From NCBI GenBank assembly GCA_963821025.1, contig CAWGCG010000004.1, positions 982,070 to 1,046,069 on the forward strand: a DNA stretch of 64,000 nt. The letters run 5' to 3'. A program made the position numbers and the translations under genes. The number at the start of each line of letters is the position of its first letter. Position 1 is the first letter of the stretch. Shown piece by piece: positions 15,302-27,417 of this stretch. This DNA comes from WHSW01 sp963821025. Its GTDB lineage: Bacteria; Actinomycetota; Thermoleophilia; Solirubrobacterales; 70-9. The notes beneath the pieces are model-generated. The model was not told the origin of the DNA, did not search any database, and worked only from the letters and a program-made list of their open reading frames with translations.

Positions 15302-17434
15302 CTAGCGGGTGCGTTGGGCGTTCAGCTTGCGGGCGACCTCGAACAGGCCTCCGGTGCGGTAGAAGTCGACCGCGATCAGGCCGACCGGGAGCCCGCGCAA
15401 CTTCTCGCAGCGCCTGATCCGCCGCGACAGCGCCTCCCTGGTGTTGACCTTCTGCGCGTTGGTCGGCCGCGGGGCCGGCGCGGTCTCGATCCAGTGGTTG
15501 AGCAGGAACAGCGTGGCGTTCTTGGTGCCGCGGTTGGGCTCGCAACTGTCGTCGAGGTTCTTCGGCTTGGTCAGCAGCGGCGGCTCCTTGAAGGTGAAGG
15601 GCGTTTCCTGGACCGGCCCCTCGTAGGCCTCGTGGTACCAGGGGATCGAGCCGCCTCCGGCATCGTTCTCGGCCATCATCAGCACCCGCCCGTTCGACTC
15701 GGCCATCTCCCCGAGGGTCGGCCAGGGCGGCCCCAGCGGCCCCTTGTACACGTAATCGATCAGGCCGCTGGACTCGACCGCGCTCTCGATGTCCTCGGGC
15801 GCCACGTAGTCCTCGATCACGATCACCAGGATCTCGTCGGGGTTGGCGGCGAGGAAGTCGCGGTACTCGCGAAACGCCTGATCGATCGGGATCGCGCCGA
15901 GCTCGCAGAAGCGGTGACAGAGATAGACCTTGCGCTCGCCGACGACCGAAGAATCGACCAGGCGGTCTCGGATACGCAGCGCGGCGTCCAGGGCCTGGGG
16001 GCCGATCTCCTGCTCATAGACCTTGCGCTCTGGGCCGGTGAGGTCGGAGAGGTCGGTCTTGATCGTGCCGTCCTCGGTCTCGACCCCGTAGTGGGCGTCG
16101 ATCAGCAGCCCGCGGATGCCGTCGCGTAGCTGGTCGGGAAAGCCGGCCTGCTGCTCGGCGAACAGCCAGTCGCGGTTGGTCGCCGCCGACATCGCGTTGT
16201 GGGTCGAGGGAAAGGCGACCTGGTCGAGGGTTGCGTCGCAGAGCGCCTCGGAGCCGTTGCAACCGCTGGTCTCGATCGTCGCCGGGTTTTCGCTGGCGCC
16301 GCCGGCCTGTACGAACACGGCGCCGGCGACCACGATCGCGACGGCCGCGACGCCCGCAGTAATCAGCGCGGCGCGCCCGCGCTTGGCCTCGGTTTCGTCC
16401 TGGCTGGTGTGCGGGATCGTCAGACGCATCAGCTCCGAGGCGCCGGCGTAGGCCACGTAGAGGCCGATCAGGACCGCGATCAGCTCGAGGAAGAACCGAT
16501 TCTCGACCACGATCAGGATCCCGACTACCAGCATCAAGACGCCGCGCAGGACGCGCAAACGGGTGCTCTCCGGCACCGCCGCGACCACTTCCCAGCCGCG
16601 GCGAAGCGGCGCTCCGATGTCGACCGGCCGCAACAGCGACGAAGCGGCGGCGGTGATCACCGCTCCGGCGGCGGCGAACAGCAAGAGCGCCTTCTGCAGG
16701 TCACCGAAGTAGGCGCCCCAGATCGCGTTGACCGCGTCTCGAGTGTTGCCCGGATCGGAGGTGTTGAGGACGACCACGTTCAGCGCTCGCATGCCGACGA
16801 ACGCGAGCACACCCGAGATCATCAACCCGACCCCGAGCACCGCCATCAGCCGGCGGCGGTCGGGAGCCGCCCAGATCCCGCCGGCCCCGGCCAGCAGACC
16901 GACCACCAGCAGGACGAACGGAAGGACTCGAAAGCCGTCGGCGAGCGCGACGCCGGCCGCCACCACCTGCGGCAGCTTCTCCTCGAGCACGTCGACATCG
17001 GCCGTTGCCGGGATCTGCTTGGCGAGCCTGGGCGCGAACGCCTCCAGCGCCCCGCGCGCGGTCGTGCCGATGTCGGCGAGGGTCAGGGTGACGGTGTTGG
17101 CGTCCTCGTCGAAGAGGCTGCGGTGGACGTCGCGGGCCGCGAGCCGGAAGAGATCGCGAAACGCCTTCGAGCGGGCGATACCGGCGATCACCTCGCGCAG
17201 CACCGGTCGGACCGAGATCAGGTTCGGGCTCGCCTCGATCAACTGCTCGGAGACCCTGTCGCCGATCTCGGTGCCGACGGCCTCGGTCTCGAGCGCCGCC
17301 GAGGCGCGGTCGGCGAACTGGTCGGCGTCGAGCACAGCGACGGCGAAGTAGCCGCTGATCAGGGCGCCCAGCAAGGCCAGGACCGCGATCACGGTCAACA
17401 CCGGGGCGGCAATCCGTCGCGCTGTCGCCCTCAC
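15302..17434 (-). CDS. Membrane protein with PI-PLC X-like phosphodiesterase domain
   Basis: A 710-residue protein with an N-terminal membrane anchor at residues 10-32, an extracytoplasmic helical segment, and further membrane helices between about 170 and 385. A C-terminal domain resembling phosphatidylinositol-specific phospholipase C X follows. Family-like features are VAFPSTHNAMSA with the first His, LRDGIRGLLIDAHYG, and VYLCHRFCELG with a second His. It probably acts outside the membrane on a phosphodiester lipid. The substrate is not predictable. The GTG at 17434 has TACGCT six bases upstream. Confidence 0.8.
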   Translation of the reverse strand: MRATARRIAAPVLTVIAVLALLGALISGYFAVAVLDADQFADRASAALETEAVGTEIGDRVSEQLIEASPNLISVRPVLREVIAGIARSKAFRDLFRLAARDVHRSLFDEDANTVTLTLADIGTTARGALEAFAPRLAKQIPATADVDVLEEKLPQVVAAGVALADGFRVLPFVLLVVGLLAGAGGIWAAPDRRRLMAVLGVGLMISGVLAFVGMRALNVVVLNTSDPGNTRDAVNAIWGAYFGDLQKALLLFAAAGAVITAAASSLLRPVDIGAPLRRGWEVVAAVPESTRLRVLRGVLMLVVGILIVVENRFFLELIAVLIGLYVAYAGASELMRLTIPHTSQDETEAKRGRAALITAGVAAVAIVVAGAVFVQAGGASENPATIETSGCNGSEALCDATLDQVAFPSTHNAMSAATNRDWLFAEQQAGFPDQLRDGIRGLLIDAHYGVETEDGTIKTDLSDLTGPERKVYEQEIGPQALDAALRIRDRLVDSSVVGERKVYLCHRFCELGAIPIDQAFREYRDFLAANPDEILVIVIEDYVAPEDIESAVESSGLIDYVYKGPLGPPWPTLGEMAESNGRVLMMAENDAGGGSIPWYHEAYEGPVQETPFTFKEPPLLTKPKNLDDSCEPNRGTKNATLFLLNHWIETAPAPRPTNAQKVNTREALSRRIRRCEKLRGLPVGLIAVDFYRTGGLFEVARKLNAQRTR

Positions 17435-17440
17435 GCCGTC

Positions 17441-17446
17441 AGCGTA
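17441..17446 (-). promoter_or_regulatory. -10 element of the PI-PLC-like gene
   Basis: TACGCT on the minus strand, six bases before the GTG at 17434; a leaderless transcript is likely. Confidence 0.4.
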
Positions 17447-17464
17447 TCGAGGCCCGCGGTTAAC

Positions 17465-17902
17465 TCAGCTGCGTGCCCGGATCAGCAGGTCGACCTGGCC
17501 CTGCTTGCGCATGATCATGTGCTCGAGCATGTGCTCGAGCGCCTCCGAGCGCCCCTCGCGCCCGGTCGGCTCGATCGCCTGCTGAAGCGCCTCGATCGCC
17601 TCTGTCTCGGACTCGATCAGCCACTCGAGCGCCGGGCTCACCTCGGGCTGATGGCGCATCTCGGCGACCTCGGTCGTCGGCGTGCCGCCGAAGGAGACGA
17701 TCTTCTCGATCAGCCTGCGCACGTCGGCGAGCTCGAGGTCGCCGAAGCCGATCAGCCGCCCGCCGATCGCCTGGCCCTCGAGCCCGGTCAGGCTCGAGGA
17801 GACCAGCGAGTACTGCAGTGCCGAGCGGTACTGGAGCACGAGCGCCTCGTTGAGCGCATCGATCGCCGCGGATTCGTCGAGCAGTTCCTCTTCGGCGGCC
17901 AT
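17465..17902 (-). CDS. Ferritin-like domain protein
   Basis: A 145-residue four-helix-bundle protein of the ferritin/bacterioferritin-like class. Helix 1 carries ALNEALVLQYRSALQYSL with the usual Glu, helix 3 contains LIESETEAIEAL, and helix 4 has EHMLEHMIMRKQ with an ExxxxH-type pair. Some iron ligands of true bacterioferritin are not obvious, so it may be a diverged member. The ATG at 17902 is preferred. It is divergent from mfd. Confidence 0.7.
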   Translation of the reverse strand: MAAEEELLDESAAIDALNEALVLQYRSALQYSLVSSSLTGLEGQAIGGRLIGFGDLELADVRRLIEKIVSFGGTPTTEVAEMRHQPEVSPALEWLIESETEAIEALQQAIEPTGREGRSEALEHMLEHMIMRKQGQVDLLIRARS

Positions 17903-17929
17903 CGTGGCGGGCAGCTTATCCACCCCATC

Positions 17930-17935
17930 TAAGAT
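17930..17935 (+). promoter_or_regulatory. -10 element of mfd
   Basis: TAAGAT, about 22 bases before the proposed TTG start of mfd at 17958. It places transcription near 17943, leaving a very short leader. Confidence 0.4.
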
Positions 17936-17957
17936 CGTCGGTCGACTGCTGAGGACA

Positions 17958-21392
<3,435 letters not shown>

Positions 21393-21438
21393 CAATCCCC
21401 GCGGCACCGAACGCGAAGCGGGGGATGTCGCGGGCGTT

Positions 21439-21444
21439 TATGCT
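21439..21444 (+). promoter_or_regulatory. -10 element of the SurA-like gene
   Basis: TATGCT nine bases before the TTG at 21454, supporting that start. Confidence 0.35.
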
Positions 21445-21453
21445 CCCCGCCTC

Positions 21454-22770
21454 TTGAACGCCACCAAGCGCATCGCCCTGGTCGTCTTCGCGGTCTTCGT
21501 CGTCGGCTCGTTCGTGGTCGTCGCCGCGGCCTCGGGGATCGGCGGCCCCAGCGTCCCCGACGGCGCCATCGCCGTGGTCGAGGACGCGCCGGACGGGACG
21601 ATCTCCCAGGAGGACTACGACCGTGCGATCGAGCAGACCGCGGCCCGCCAGGGGCTGAAGGAGGTCCCGGCCGAGGACGATCCGCAGTTCGAGCTGCTCT
21701 CCGAAGCTGCGATCTCCGACCTGGTGCTCTCGCGCTGGGTCCGAGGTGAGGCCGAGGACCGTGGAATCGAGGTCACCGAGACCGAGATCGACGATGAGCT
21801 GGAGACGGTCAAGGAGCAGCAGTTCGGCTCCGAGGAGGAGTTCCAGAAGTTCCTCGACGACTCCGGCTTCACCCTCGAGGAGGCGCGCGAGCGGATCGCG
21901 CTGCAGCTCGTCTCCGATCAGATCCAGCAGGCCGTCCTGCCGAAGGAGCCGCCGGTCTCCGAGGATGAGATCAAGGCCTACTACGAGGAGAACCCGCAGC
22001 AGTTCGAGCAGCCCGAAACGCGCGACGTCCGCGTCGTTTTGACCGAGACCGAATCCGATGCCGAGGAGGCCCTCGGTCAGCTGCAGCAGGACGACTCGGC
22101 CAAGGGCTTCACCGCGGTCGCGAAGGAGTTCTCGATCGACGAGGCGACCAAGGACACCGGCGGGCTGCGCCAGGCCGTGGTCGAGGGTCAGTCCGAGCCG
22201 GCGCTCGACGAGCAGATCTTCGCGGCGCCCGAGGGGGAGCTGGTCGGGCCGTTCGAGACCGAGGCCGGCTTTTACGTGATCCGGGTCGAGAAGATCACGC
22301 CGGCGGCGACCACATCGCTCGAGGACGCCACCGAGCAGATCCGCCAGACGCTGCTCGCGGCGCGCCAGCAACAGATCGCCACCGCTTTCCAGGACGACTT
22401 CCAGAGCAAGTGGGTCTCGCGCACCTTCTGCGCCGAGGGCTACCGGATCGACCGCTGCGCCAACGCCGATCCGCCCCCGAGCGCGTGCACGGAGAAGGTC
22501 GCCGATACCGACGGTTGCGACGCGCCGGTGCCGTCGATCCGGCCGATCCCGCCGGGGACCGCCGGCGTCTTCGGCGCGCCGGCGCCGACCGGCCTGCCGC
22601 AGGGCCCGATCACCCCGCAGGCCGCGGTGCCCGCCAACGGCCTGCCCCCGGGCCTGCAGACCCTGCCGGGCGGCGCCGCTCCGGCCCCGGGCACGGCTCC
22701 GCAGGCGGCCCCGCCGGGCACCGCGCCGCCGGGCACGGCCCCGCCGGGCACGCCGCCCCCGGGTGGCTGA
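21454..22770 (+). CDS. SurA/PrsA-like peptidyl-prolyl isomerase foldase
   Basis: A 438-residue membrane-anchored, extracytoplasmic foldase. One N-terminal helix (about residues 6-26) is followed by a SurA N-domain-like helical region (residues 40-160). Next comes a parvulin domain with VAKEFSIDEATKDTGGLRQA and GELVGPFETEAGFYVIRVE. The C-terminal region has four cysteines, then a Pro/Gly/Ala tail with PGTAPPGT repeats. TTG 21454 is chosen because a -10-like hexamer precedes it and no ATG or GTG fits the signal anchor. It overlaps mazG by eight bases. Confidence 0.88.
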   Translation: MNATKRIALVVFAVFVVGSFVVVAAASGIGGPSVPDGAIAVVEDAPDGTISQEDYDRAIEQTAARQGLKEVPAEDDPQFELLSEAAISDLVLSRWVRGEAEDRGIEVTETEIDDELETVKEQQFGSEEEFQKFLDDSGFTLEEARERIALQLVSDQIQQAVLPKEPPVSEDEIKAYYEENPQQFEQPETRDVRVVLTETESDAEEALGQLQQDDSAKGFTAVAKEFSIDEATKDTGGLRQAVVEGQSEPALDEQIFAAPEGELVGPFETEAGFYVIRVEKITPAATTSLEDATEQIRQTLLAARQQQIATAFQDDFQSKWVSRTFCAEGYRIDRCANADPPPSACTEKVADTDGCDAPVPSIRPIPPGTAGVFGAPAPTGLPQGPITPQAAVPANGLPPGLQTLPGGAAPAPGTAPQAAPPGTAPPGTAPPGTPPPGG

Positions 22771-23456
22771 GCCGCCCAACCCCGCTCAGGGCGCGCTCGC
22801 GCGCCTCGACGAGATCACCCGCCGGCTGCGCCGCGAGTGCCCCTGGGATCGCGAGCAGGACGAGCGCTCGATCGTGCCGCACACGGTCGAGGAGGCTTAC
22901 GAGCTCGCCGACGCGGCCGCCCACGGCGACGACGAGAAGCTGCTCGACGAGCTCGGCGACGTCCTCTTCCAGGTCTACTTCCTGGCGCTGTTGCTCGAGG
23001 AGCGCGGCGCCGGCTCGCTCGATCAGGTCGCCGAGACGATCGCCGCCAAGCTGATCCGCCGCCACCCGCACGTCTTCGGCGAGGCCGAGGCCGCAAATAC
23101 CTCAAACGACACACGCTCCTCTCGGGGCCCTACGGCCCCTCGTCTCACATCTGCCGACGTGCTGCGCAACTGGGATCGGATCAAGCGCGAGGTCGAGGGC
23201 CGCGGCGGCGGCGACCGGTTCGCCGACGTGCCCGAGAACCTTCCCGGGCTTCTCTATGCCCGCAAGATCCTCCGCCGCGACGACCCCGAGGGCGGTTCGC
23301 CCGCCGACCGCGAGACCCGCGACGCGCGACGAGGCGCGGATCGGCGAGGCCCTGCTCGACACGGTCCGTGAGGCTCGTCGCCTCGGGGTCGACCCCGAGC
23401 TGGCGGTGCGCGCCGCCGCCGCTCGCCTGCGCGACGAGTCGCTGCGGGACGGGTAG
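22763..23456 (+). pseudogene. mazG: MazG nucleoside triphosphate pyrophosphohydrolase (frameshifted)
   Basis: MazG hydrolyses (d)NTPs to monophosphates and pyrophosphate. The first frame, from GTG 22763, shows CPWDREQ, VEEAYELADA, LLDELGDVLFQV and the second-half block ADVLRNWDRIK. Near 23315-23335 the frame breaks by +1; the continuation IGEALLDTVREARRLGVDPE is the normal MazG C-terminus and stops at 23456. An unusual in-frame insert (about residues 110-126) with lower GC and a short hairpin splits the two MazG repeats. The break is probably a sequence error. The downstream eno gene starts 14 bases later. Confidence 0.88.
23092..23148. repeat. Hairpin-containing insert inside mazG
   Basis: An in-frame insert of about 50 bases, less GC-rich than its surroundings, holds the perfect stem GGGGCC-CTAC-GGCCCC (23124-23139). 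It has no counterpart in the usual MazG sequence. Confidence 0.45.
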
Positions 23457-23470
23457 CCTCCCGCTCCGCG

Positions 23471-24772
23471 ATGGGCGCGATCGCTCACATCCACGCACGC
23501 CAGATCCTCGACTCGCGCGGAAACCCGACGGTCGAGGTCGAGGTCGAGCTCGGCTCCGGGGCCTCGGGCCGGGCCGCGGTCCCGTCCGGTGCCTCGACCG
23601 GGGAGTTCGAGGCGACCGAGCTTCGCGACGGCGGCGAGGCTTGGGGTGGCAAGGGTGTCGGCAAGGCGGTCGAAAACGTCAACGGGGAGATCGCCAAGGC
23701 GCTCACCCGCGCTCGCGCGACCGACCAGGCCGGGGTCGACCAGACCCTGAGCGAGCTCGACGGAACCCCGAACAAGGGGCGGCTCGGCGCCAACGCGATC
23801 CTCGGAGTCTCGCTGGCGACCGCGCGCGCGGCGGCTGCCGAGGCGGGAGTGCCGCTCTATCTCTACGTCGCCGAGCTCTGCGGCCTCGGCCGCGAGCGGG
23901 CGACGGTGCTGCCGGTGCCGATGATGAACGTGATCAACGGCGGCGCCCACGCCGACAACTCGGTCGACTTGCAGGAGTTCATGGTCGTCCCCGCGAGCGC
24001 GAGTACGTTCGCCGAGGCGCTGCGAACCGGGACCGAGGTCTTTCACGCCCTCAAGCGGACCCTGACCGAGGCGGGCCTGGCGACCACGGTCGGCGACGAG
24101 GGGGGCTTCGCCCCCGACCTCGACTCCAACGAGGCGGCGCTCGAGGCGCTCGTCGCGGGGATCGAGGCGGCCGGGTACAGGCCCGGGGAGGACGTGTTCA
24201 TCGCGCTCGACCCGGCGACCAGCGAGCTGCATCGCGAGAGCGACGGCGCCTACGTGCTCGAGCACGAGGATCGAGCGCTGACGCCCGAGGAGATGGTCGA
24301 GCTCTGGGCCGGGGTGGTCGAGCGCTACCCGGTGATCTCGATCGAGGACGGCATGTCCGAGGAGGACTGGGACGGCTGGAGGCTGCTCAGCGAGCGGATC
24401 GGGGGGCGCTGCCAGCTGGTCGGCGACGACCTCTTCGTCACCAATCCCGAGCGCCTGCGCCGCGGGATCGAGCTCGGCGTCGGCAACTCGATTCTGATCA
24501 AGGTGAACCAGATCGGCACCCTGACCGAGACCCTGGAGGCGATCTCGATCGCCCGCGAGGGCGGCTACACGGTGGTGATCTCGCACCGCTCGGGCGAGAC
24601 GGAGGACACGACGATCGCCGACCTCGCGGTCGGCACCGGCGCCGGCCAGATCAAGACCGGGGCGCCGTCGCGCTCGGACCGCGTCGCCAAGTACAACCAG
24701 CTGCTGCGAATCGAAGAGCAACTCGGCGACGCCGCGACCTATCCGGGACTCTCTGCTTTCGCCGGCAGGTAG
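23471..24772 (+). CDS. eno: Enolase
   Basis: Enolase interconverts 2-phosphoglycerate and phosphoenolpyruvate in glycolysis. The 433-residue protein is standard length and has RQILDSRGNPTVEVEV, GASTGEFEA, GDEGGFAPDL, the metal-binding SIEDGMSEEDWDGW and GDDLFVTN, and SHRSGETEDTTIADLAV. It begins with ATG 23471; a -10-like TAGCCT overlaps the mazG stop just upstream, so eno may also have its own promoter. The neighbouring DivIC-like gene follows after 28 bases. Confidence 0.98.
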   Translation: MGAIAHIHARQILDSRGNPTVEVEVELGSGASGRAAVPSGASTGEFEATELRDGGEAWGGKGVGKAVENVNGEIAKALTRARATDQAGVDQTLSELDGTPNKGRLGANAILGVSLATARAAAAEAGVPLYLYVAELCGLGRERATVLPVPMMNVINGGAHADNSVDLQEFMVVPASASTFAEALRTGTEVFHALKRTLTEAGLATTVGDEGGFAPDLDSNEAALEALVAGIEAAGYRPGEDVFIALDPATSELHRESDGAYVLEHEDRALTPEEMVELWAGVVERYPVISIEDGMSEEDWDGWRLLSERIGGRCQLVGDDLFVTNPERLRRGIELGVGNSILIKVNQIGTLTETLEAISIAREGGYTVVISHRSGETEDTTIADLAVGTGAGQIKTGAPSRSDRVAKYNQLLRIEEQLGDAATYPGLSAFAGR

Positions 24773-24800
24773 ATCGCCTCCGGCGTTGAACCGATGAGGC

Positions 24801-25157
24801 GTGAGCACCCGCGCACAGGCCGCCCGCGGCTACCGCATGCGCCCGGCGCCCCGGTCGCGTCGCAACGGGAGCCCGGTCAGCCGGGTGCGTTGGGACAAGG
24901 TCGGCCGGGTTGCCCTGGTGATCGTCCTCTTCCTCGTGCTCGTCTCCTACGTGAGCCCGTCGATCAACTTCCTCGATGCCTGGCGCGACTCGCGCTCCGA
25001 GCGCAGCTCACTGACCGAGCTGCGTGCCGAGAACACCAAGCTGCGCGAGCGGTTGGCCACGCTCAGCGACGAGAGCGCGGCCGAGCGCGGCGCGCGCAAG
25101 CAGGGCATGGTGATCCCGGGCGAGGCGGCCTACTCGATCAAGGGGCTCGGTCGTTAG
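24801..25157 (+). CDS. FtsB/DivIC-type septum formation protein
   Basis: A 118-residue bitopic membrane protein. A basic N-terminal tail (residues 1-33) precedes one membrane helix (about 36-55), then a coiled coil (RSERSSLTELRAENTKLRER), and a C-terminal IPGEAAYSIKG that matches the PGExxY motif of DivIC/FtsB proteins. The family acts in the divisome. Its place directly after eno is the common bacterial order. The start is GTG 24801. Confidence 0.85.
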   Translation: MSTRAQAARGYRMRPAPRSRRNGSPVSRVRWDKVGRVALVIVLFLVLVSYVSPSINFLDAWRDSRSERSSLTELRAENTKLRERLATLSDESAAERGARKQGMVIPGEAAYSIKGLGR

Positions 25158-25176
25158 CTAGCGCCGGGGGCTCGGC

Positions 25177-27417
25177 GTGAGCCTCGGCTTCTCGATCGCG
25201 CCCGCGTCCGAGCGCACCCTCGACGCGGCCGCCTATCTGCTCGGCGCGCTCGAGCTCGCCCTGATCGTCGGCGCGCTCGCCTACGCGGGCTGGCGGGTGC
25301 GCGCGACCGTGCTCGGAGGTTGGAGCGGCGCCCCGGCCCGCCTGGTCGAGGCGATCCTGGCGCTGTTCGCCGCGATCGCGCTGGCCGAGCTGCTCGGCAC
25401 CTTCGGCGCCTACGGCGAGCTGACGATGATCGTCGGCTGCCTGGCGCTGGCCGCGCTCGCTCACCTGGTCTGCGCGCGCCTCGACCGGGCCGAGCTCGGG
25501 GCGCCGCCTGCGCCCGCGGCGTCGACGCTGGCGACCTGGCTCGCCGCCGCGGCGGTCGCCGCGGTGGTCGCGGGCTGGATGGTGCCGACGCTCGCCGCCC
25601 TCGCGGGCGGGATGGACCGCGCCGACTCGCTCTGGTACCACATGCCGCTGGCGACCCGGTTCGCGCTCGGCGGCAACCTCGGCGCGATCGATTTCTTCGA
25701 CCCGATCTTCTTCGCCTCCTACTACCCGGCGAACTCCGAGGTCTGGCACTCGCTCGGGATCCTCGCCTTCGACCGCGACATCGTCTCGCCGCTGCTCAAC
25801 CTCGGCTGGCTCGGGCTCGGCCTGTTCTCCTCCTACTGCATCGGCCGCCCCTACGGGGTTGGGCCGCAGAGCCTGATCGGCGGCGCGATCGCGCTCGGCT
25901 CCCAGCAGCTGGTCGAGTTCCAGGCGGGCGAGGCGCTCAACGACATCGTCGGCGTTGCCCTGATCCTCGCCGCGGTCGCGATCCTGGTCAACGCGTGGGC
26001 CGCCGCTGGGGTGGGGCGGAAAACGCCGGCGGTGGCGGAAAAACCCGGCCCACCCATGTTCGGTATGGCGGCGCTCGCGGTGGCCGGGATCGCAGCGGGG
26101 CTCGCGGCCGGGACCAAGCTCAGCTTTCTCGCCCCCGTTATCGCCCTGTTCGTCGGCGTCGTCGCGATCGCCGGGAGCGGAGCCCGCGTTCGAGCCGCGG
26201 CGACCTTCGCCATCCCAGCCTTCGCCGCCGGTGGCTACTGGTACGTGCGCAACCTGATCGCGGTCGGCAACCCGATCCCGTTCACCGGCTTCGGGCCGCT
26301 CGACCTGCCGACCCCCGAGCGCTCGCTCGAGCTGCGCCCCGGCTTCTCGGTCTTCCACTACGCGACCGACACGCGGGTCTGGTCGGACTGGTTTTTCCCC
26401 GGGCTCGACGACTCGTTCGGGGTGCTCTGGCCGCTCGTCCTCGCCGCCTTCCTCGGCGCCGGCGTCTACGCGCTCTGGCGCGGGCGCGAGCCGCTGCTGC
26501 GGATGCTCGGCGCGGTCGTCCTGGTGACCGCGGTCGCCTACGTGTTCACGCCGCTGACCGCCGCGGGGGAGGAGGGGGAGCCGATCGCCTTCATCTGGAA
26601 CGTCCGCTACCTGGCGCCGGCGGTCGCCGTCGGCCTCGCGATCCTGCCCTGCCTGCCGGCGGCCCGAAGCAGCGCCCGCGCTCGCCGGCTCACCCTCGCC
26701 GTGCTCGTCGTCCTGCTGACCGCGACGGTCGCCTCACTGGTGCAGTGGCAACAGGGCCACGTCAAGGGTGCGGTCGCCGCCGGGGTCGCGGTGCTCGCCG
26801 GCTTCGCCATCCTGCGCTGGCTGCACGCCCGCGATCTGGTCGGCTCGCCGGCGCCGCCACGGGCGCTGGCCGCGCTCGGCGCGGTGGTCGCGGTCGGGGC
26901 GCTCGCCGCCGGCGCGTGGGTGCAGAACCACTATCTCGAGCGCCGCTATGACAACCTCAGCCCGCAGCTGAAGATCGCCGACGCGGTTCGCTGGGCGCGC
27001 GACCTGACCGACGCCAAGGTCGCGGTCGGCGGAATTCGCGGCGTCTTCAATCAGTACCCCTTCTACGGCACCGACCTCTCGAACGAGGTCCAATGGCTCG
27101 GCGTCGAGGGTCCCGACGGTGCCTATGAGCGGATCGCGACCTGCGCCGAGTGGCGCCAGGCGCTCGCCGACGGCGGGTACACCCACGTGGTCACCACCTA
27201 CGATCCGTTCAACCCGGGCGGGCTCACCGACACCAAGGAGGCGCTGTGGACGCGCCGCGACCCGGCCGCCAAGCAGGTCCTGCGCGACGGGCCGGTGAGC
27301 GTGTTCGAGCTCGACGGCGCCCCCAGCGCGGCCGGCTGCGCCGGGCTTCCCGACCTCAGCCCGGCCGAGCTCAACGGGGACTCGGTGAACGCCGATCCGA
27401 CCGCTAACCAACCCTGA
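25177..27417 (+). CDS. GT-C-type membrane glycosyltransferase-like protein
   Basis: A 746-residue integral membrane protein with about 12 hydrophobic segments and a soluble C-terminal domain. The layout fits GT-C glycosyltransferases that use lipid-linked sugars: a large first loop with ADSLWYHMPLATRF and an acidic residue, then FFASYYPANSEVWH. A short segment at about residues 278-294 (GRKTPAVAEKPGPP) is encoded by a dispersed palindromic repeat and looks like an insert in a membrane loop. It begins the co-directional glycan cluster and overlaps the next gene at TGATG. The exact sugar is unknown. Confidence 0.65.
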   Translation: MSLGFSIAPASERTLDAAAYLLGALELALIVGALAYAGWRVRATVLGGWSGAPARLVEAILALFAAIALAELLGTFGAYGELTMIVGCLALAALAHLVCARLDRAELGAPPAPAASTLATWLAAAAVAAVVAGWMVPTLAALAGGMDRADSLWYHMPLATRFALGGNLGAIDFFDPIFFASYYPANSEVWHSLGILAFDRDIVSPLLNLGWLGLGLFSSYCIGRPYGVGPQSLIGGAIALGSQQLVEFQAGEALNDIVGVALILAAVAILVNAWAAAGVGRKTPAVAEKPGPPMFGMAALAVAGIAAGLAAGTKLSFLAPVIALFVGVVAIAGSGARVRAAATFAIPAFAAGGYWYVRNLIAVGNPIPFTGFGPLDLPTPERSLELRPGFSVFHYATDTRVWSDWFFPGLDDSFGVLWPLVLAAFLGAGVYALWRGREPLLRMLGAVVLVTAVAYVFTPLTAAGEEGEPIAFIWNVRYLAPAVAVGLAILPCLPAARSSARARRLTLAVLVVLLTATVASLVQWQQGHVKGAVAAGVAVLAGFAILRWLHARDLVGSPAPPRALAALGAVVAVGALAAGAWVQNHYLERRYDNLSPQLKIADAVRWARDLTDAKVAVGGIRGVFNQYPFYGTDLSNEVQWLGVEGPDGAYERIATCAEWRQALADGGYTHVVTTYDPFNPGGLTDTKEALWTRRDPAAKQVLRDGPVSVFELDGAPSAAGCAGLPDLSPAELNGDSVNADPTANQP
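26008..26054. repeat. Palindromic repeat, copy within a GT-C gene
   Basis: This 47-base segment is the reverse-complement partner of 13003-13049, with about 81% identity and no gaps. It is in frame and encodes a polar, Pro-rich loop of the GT-C protein. Confidence 0.6.
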
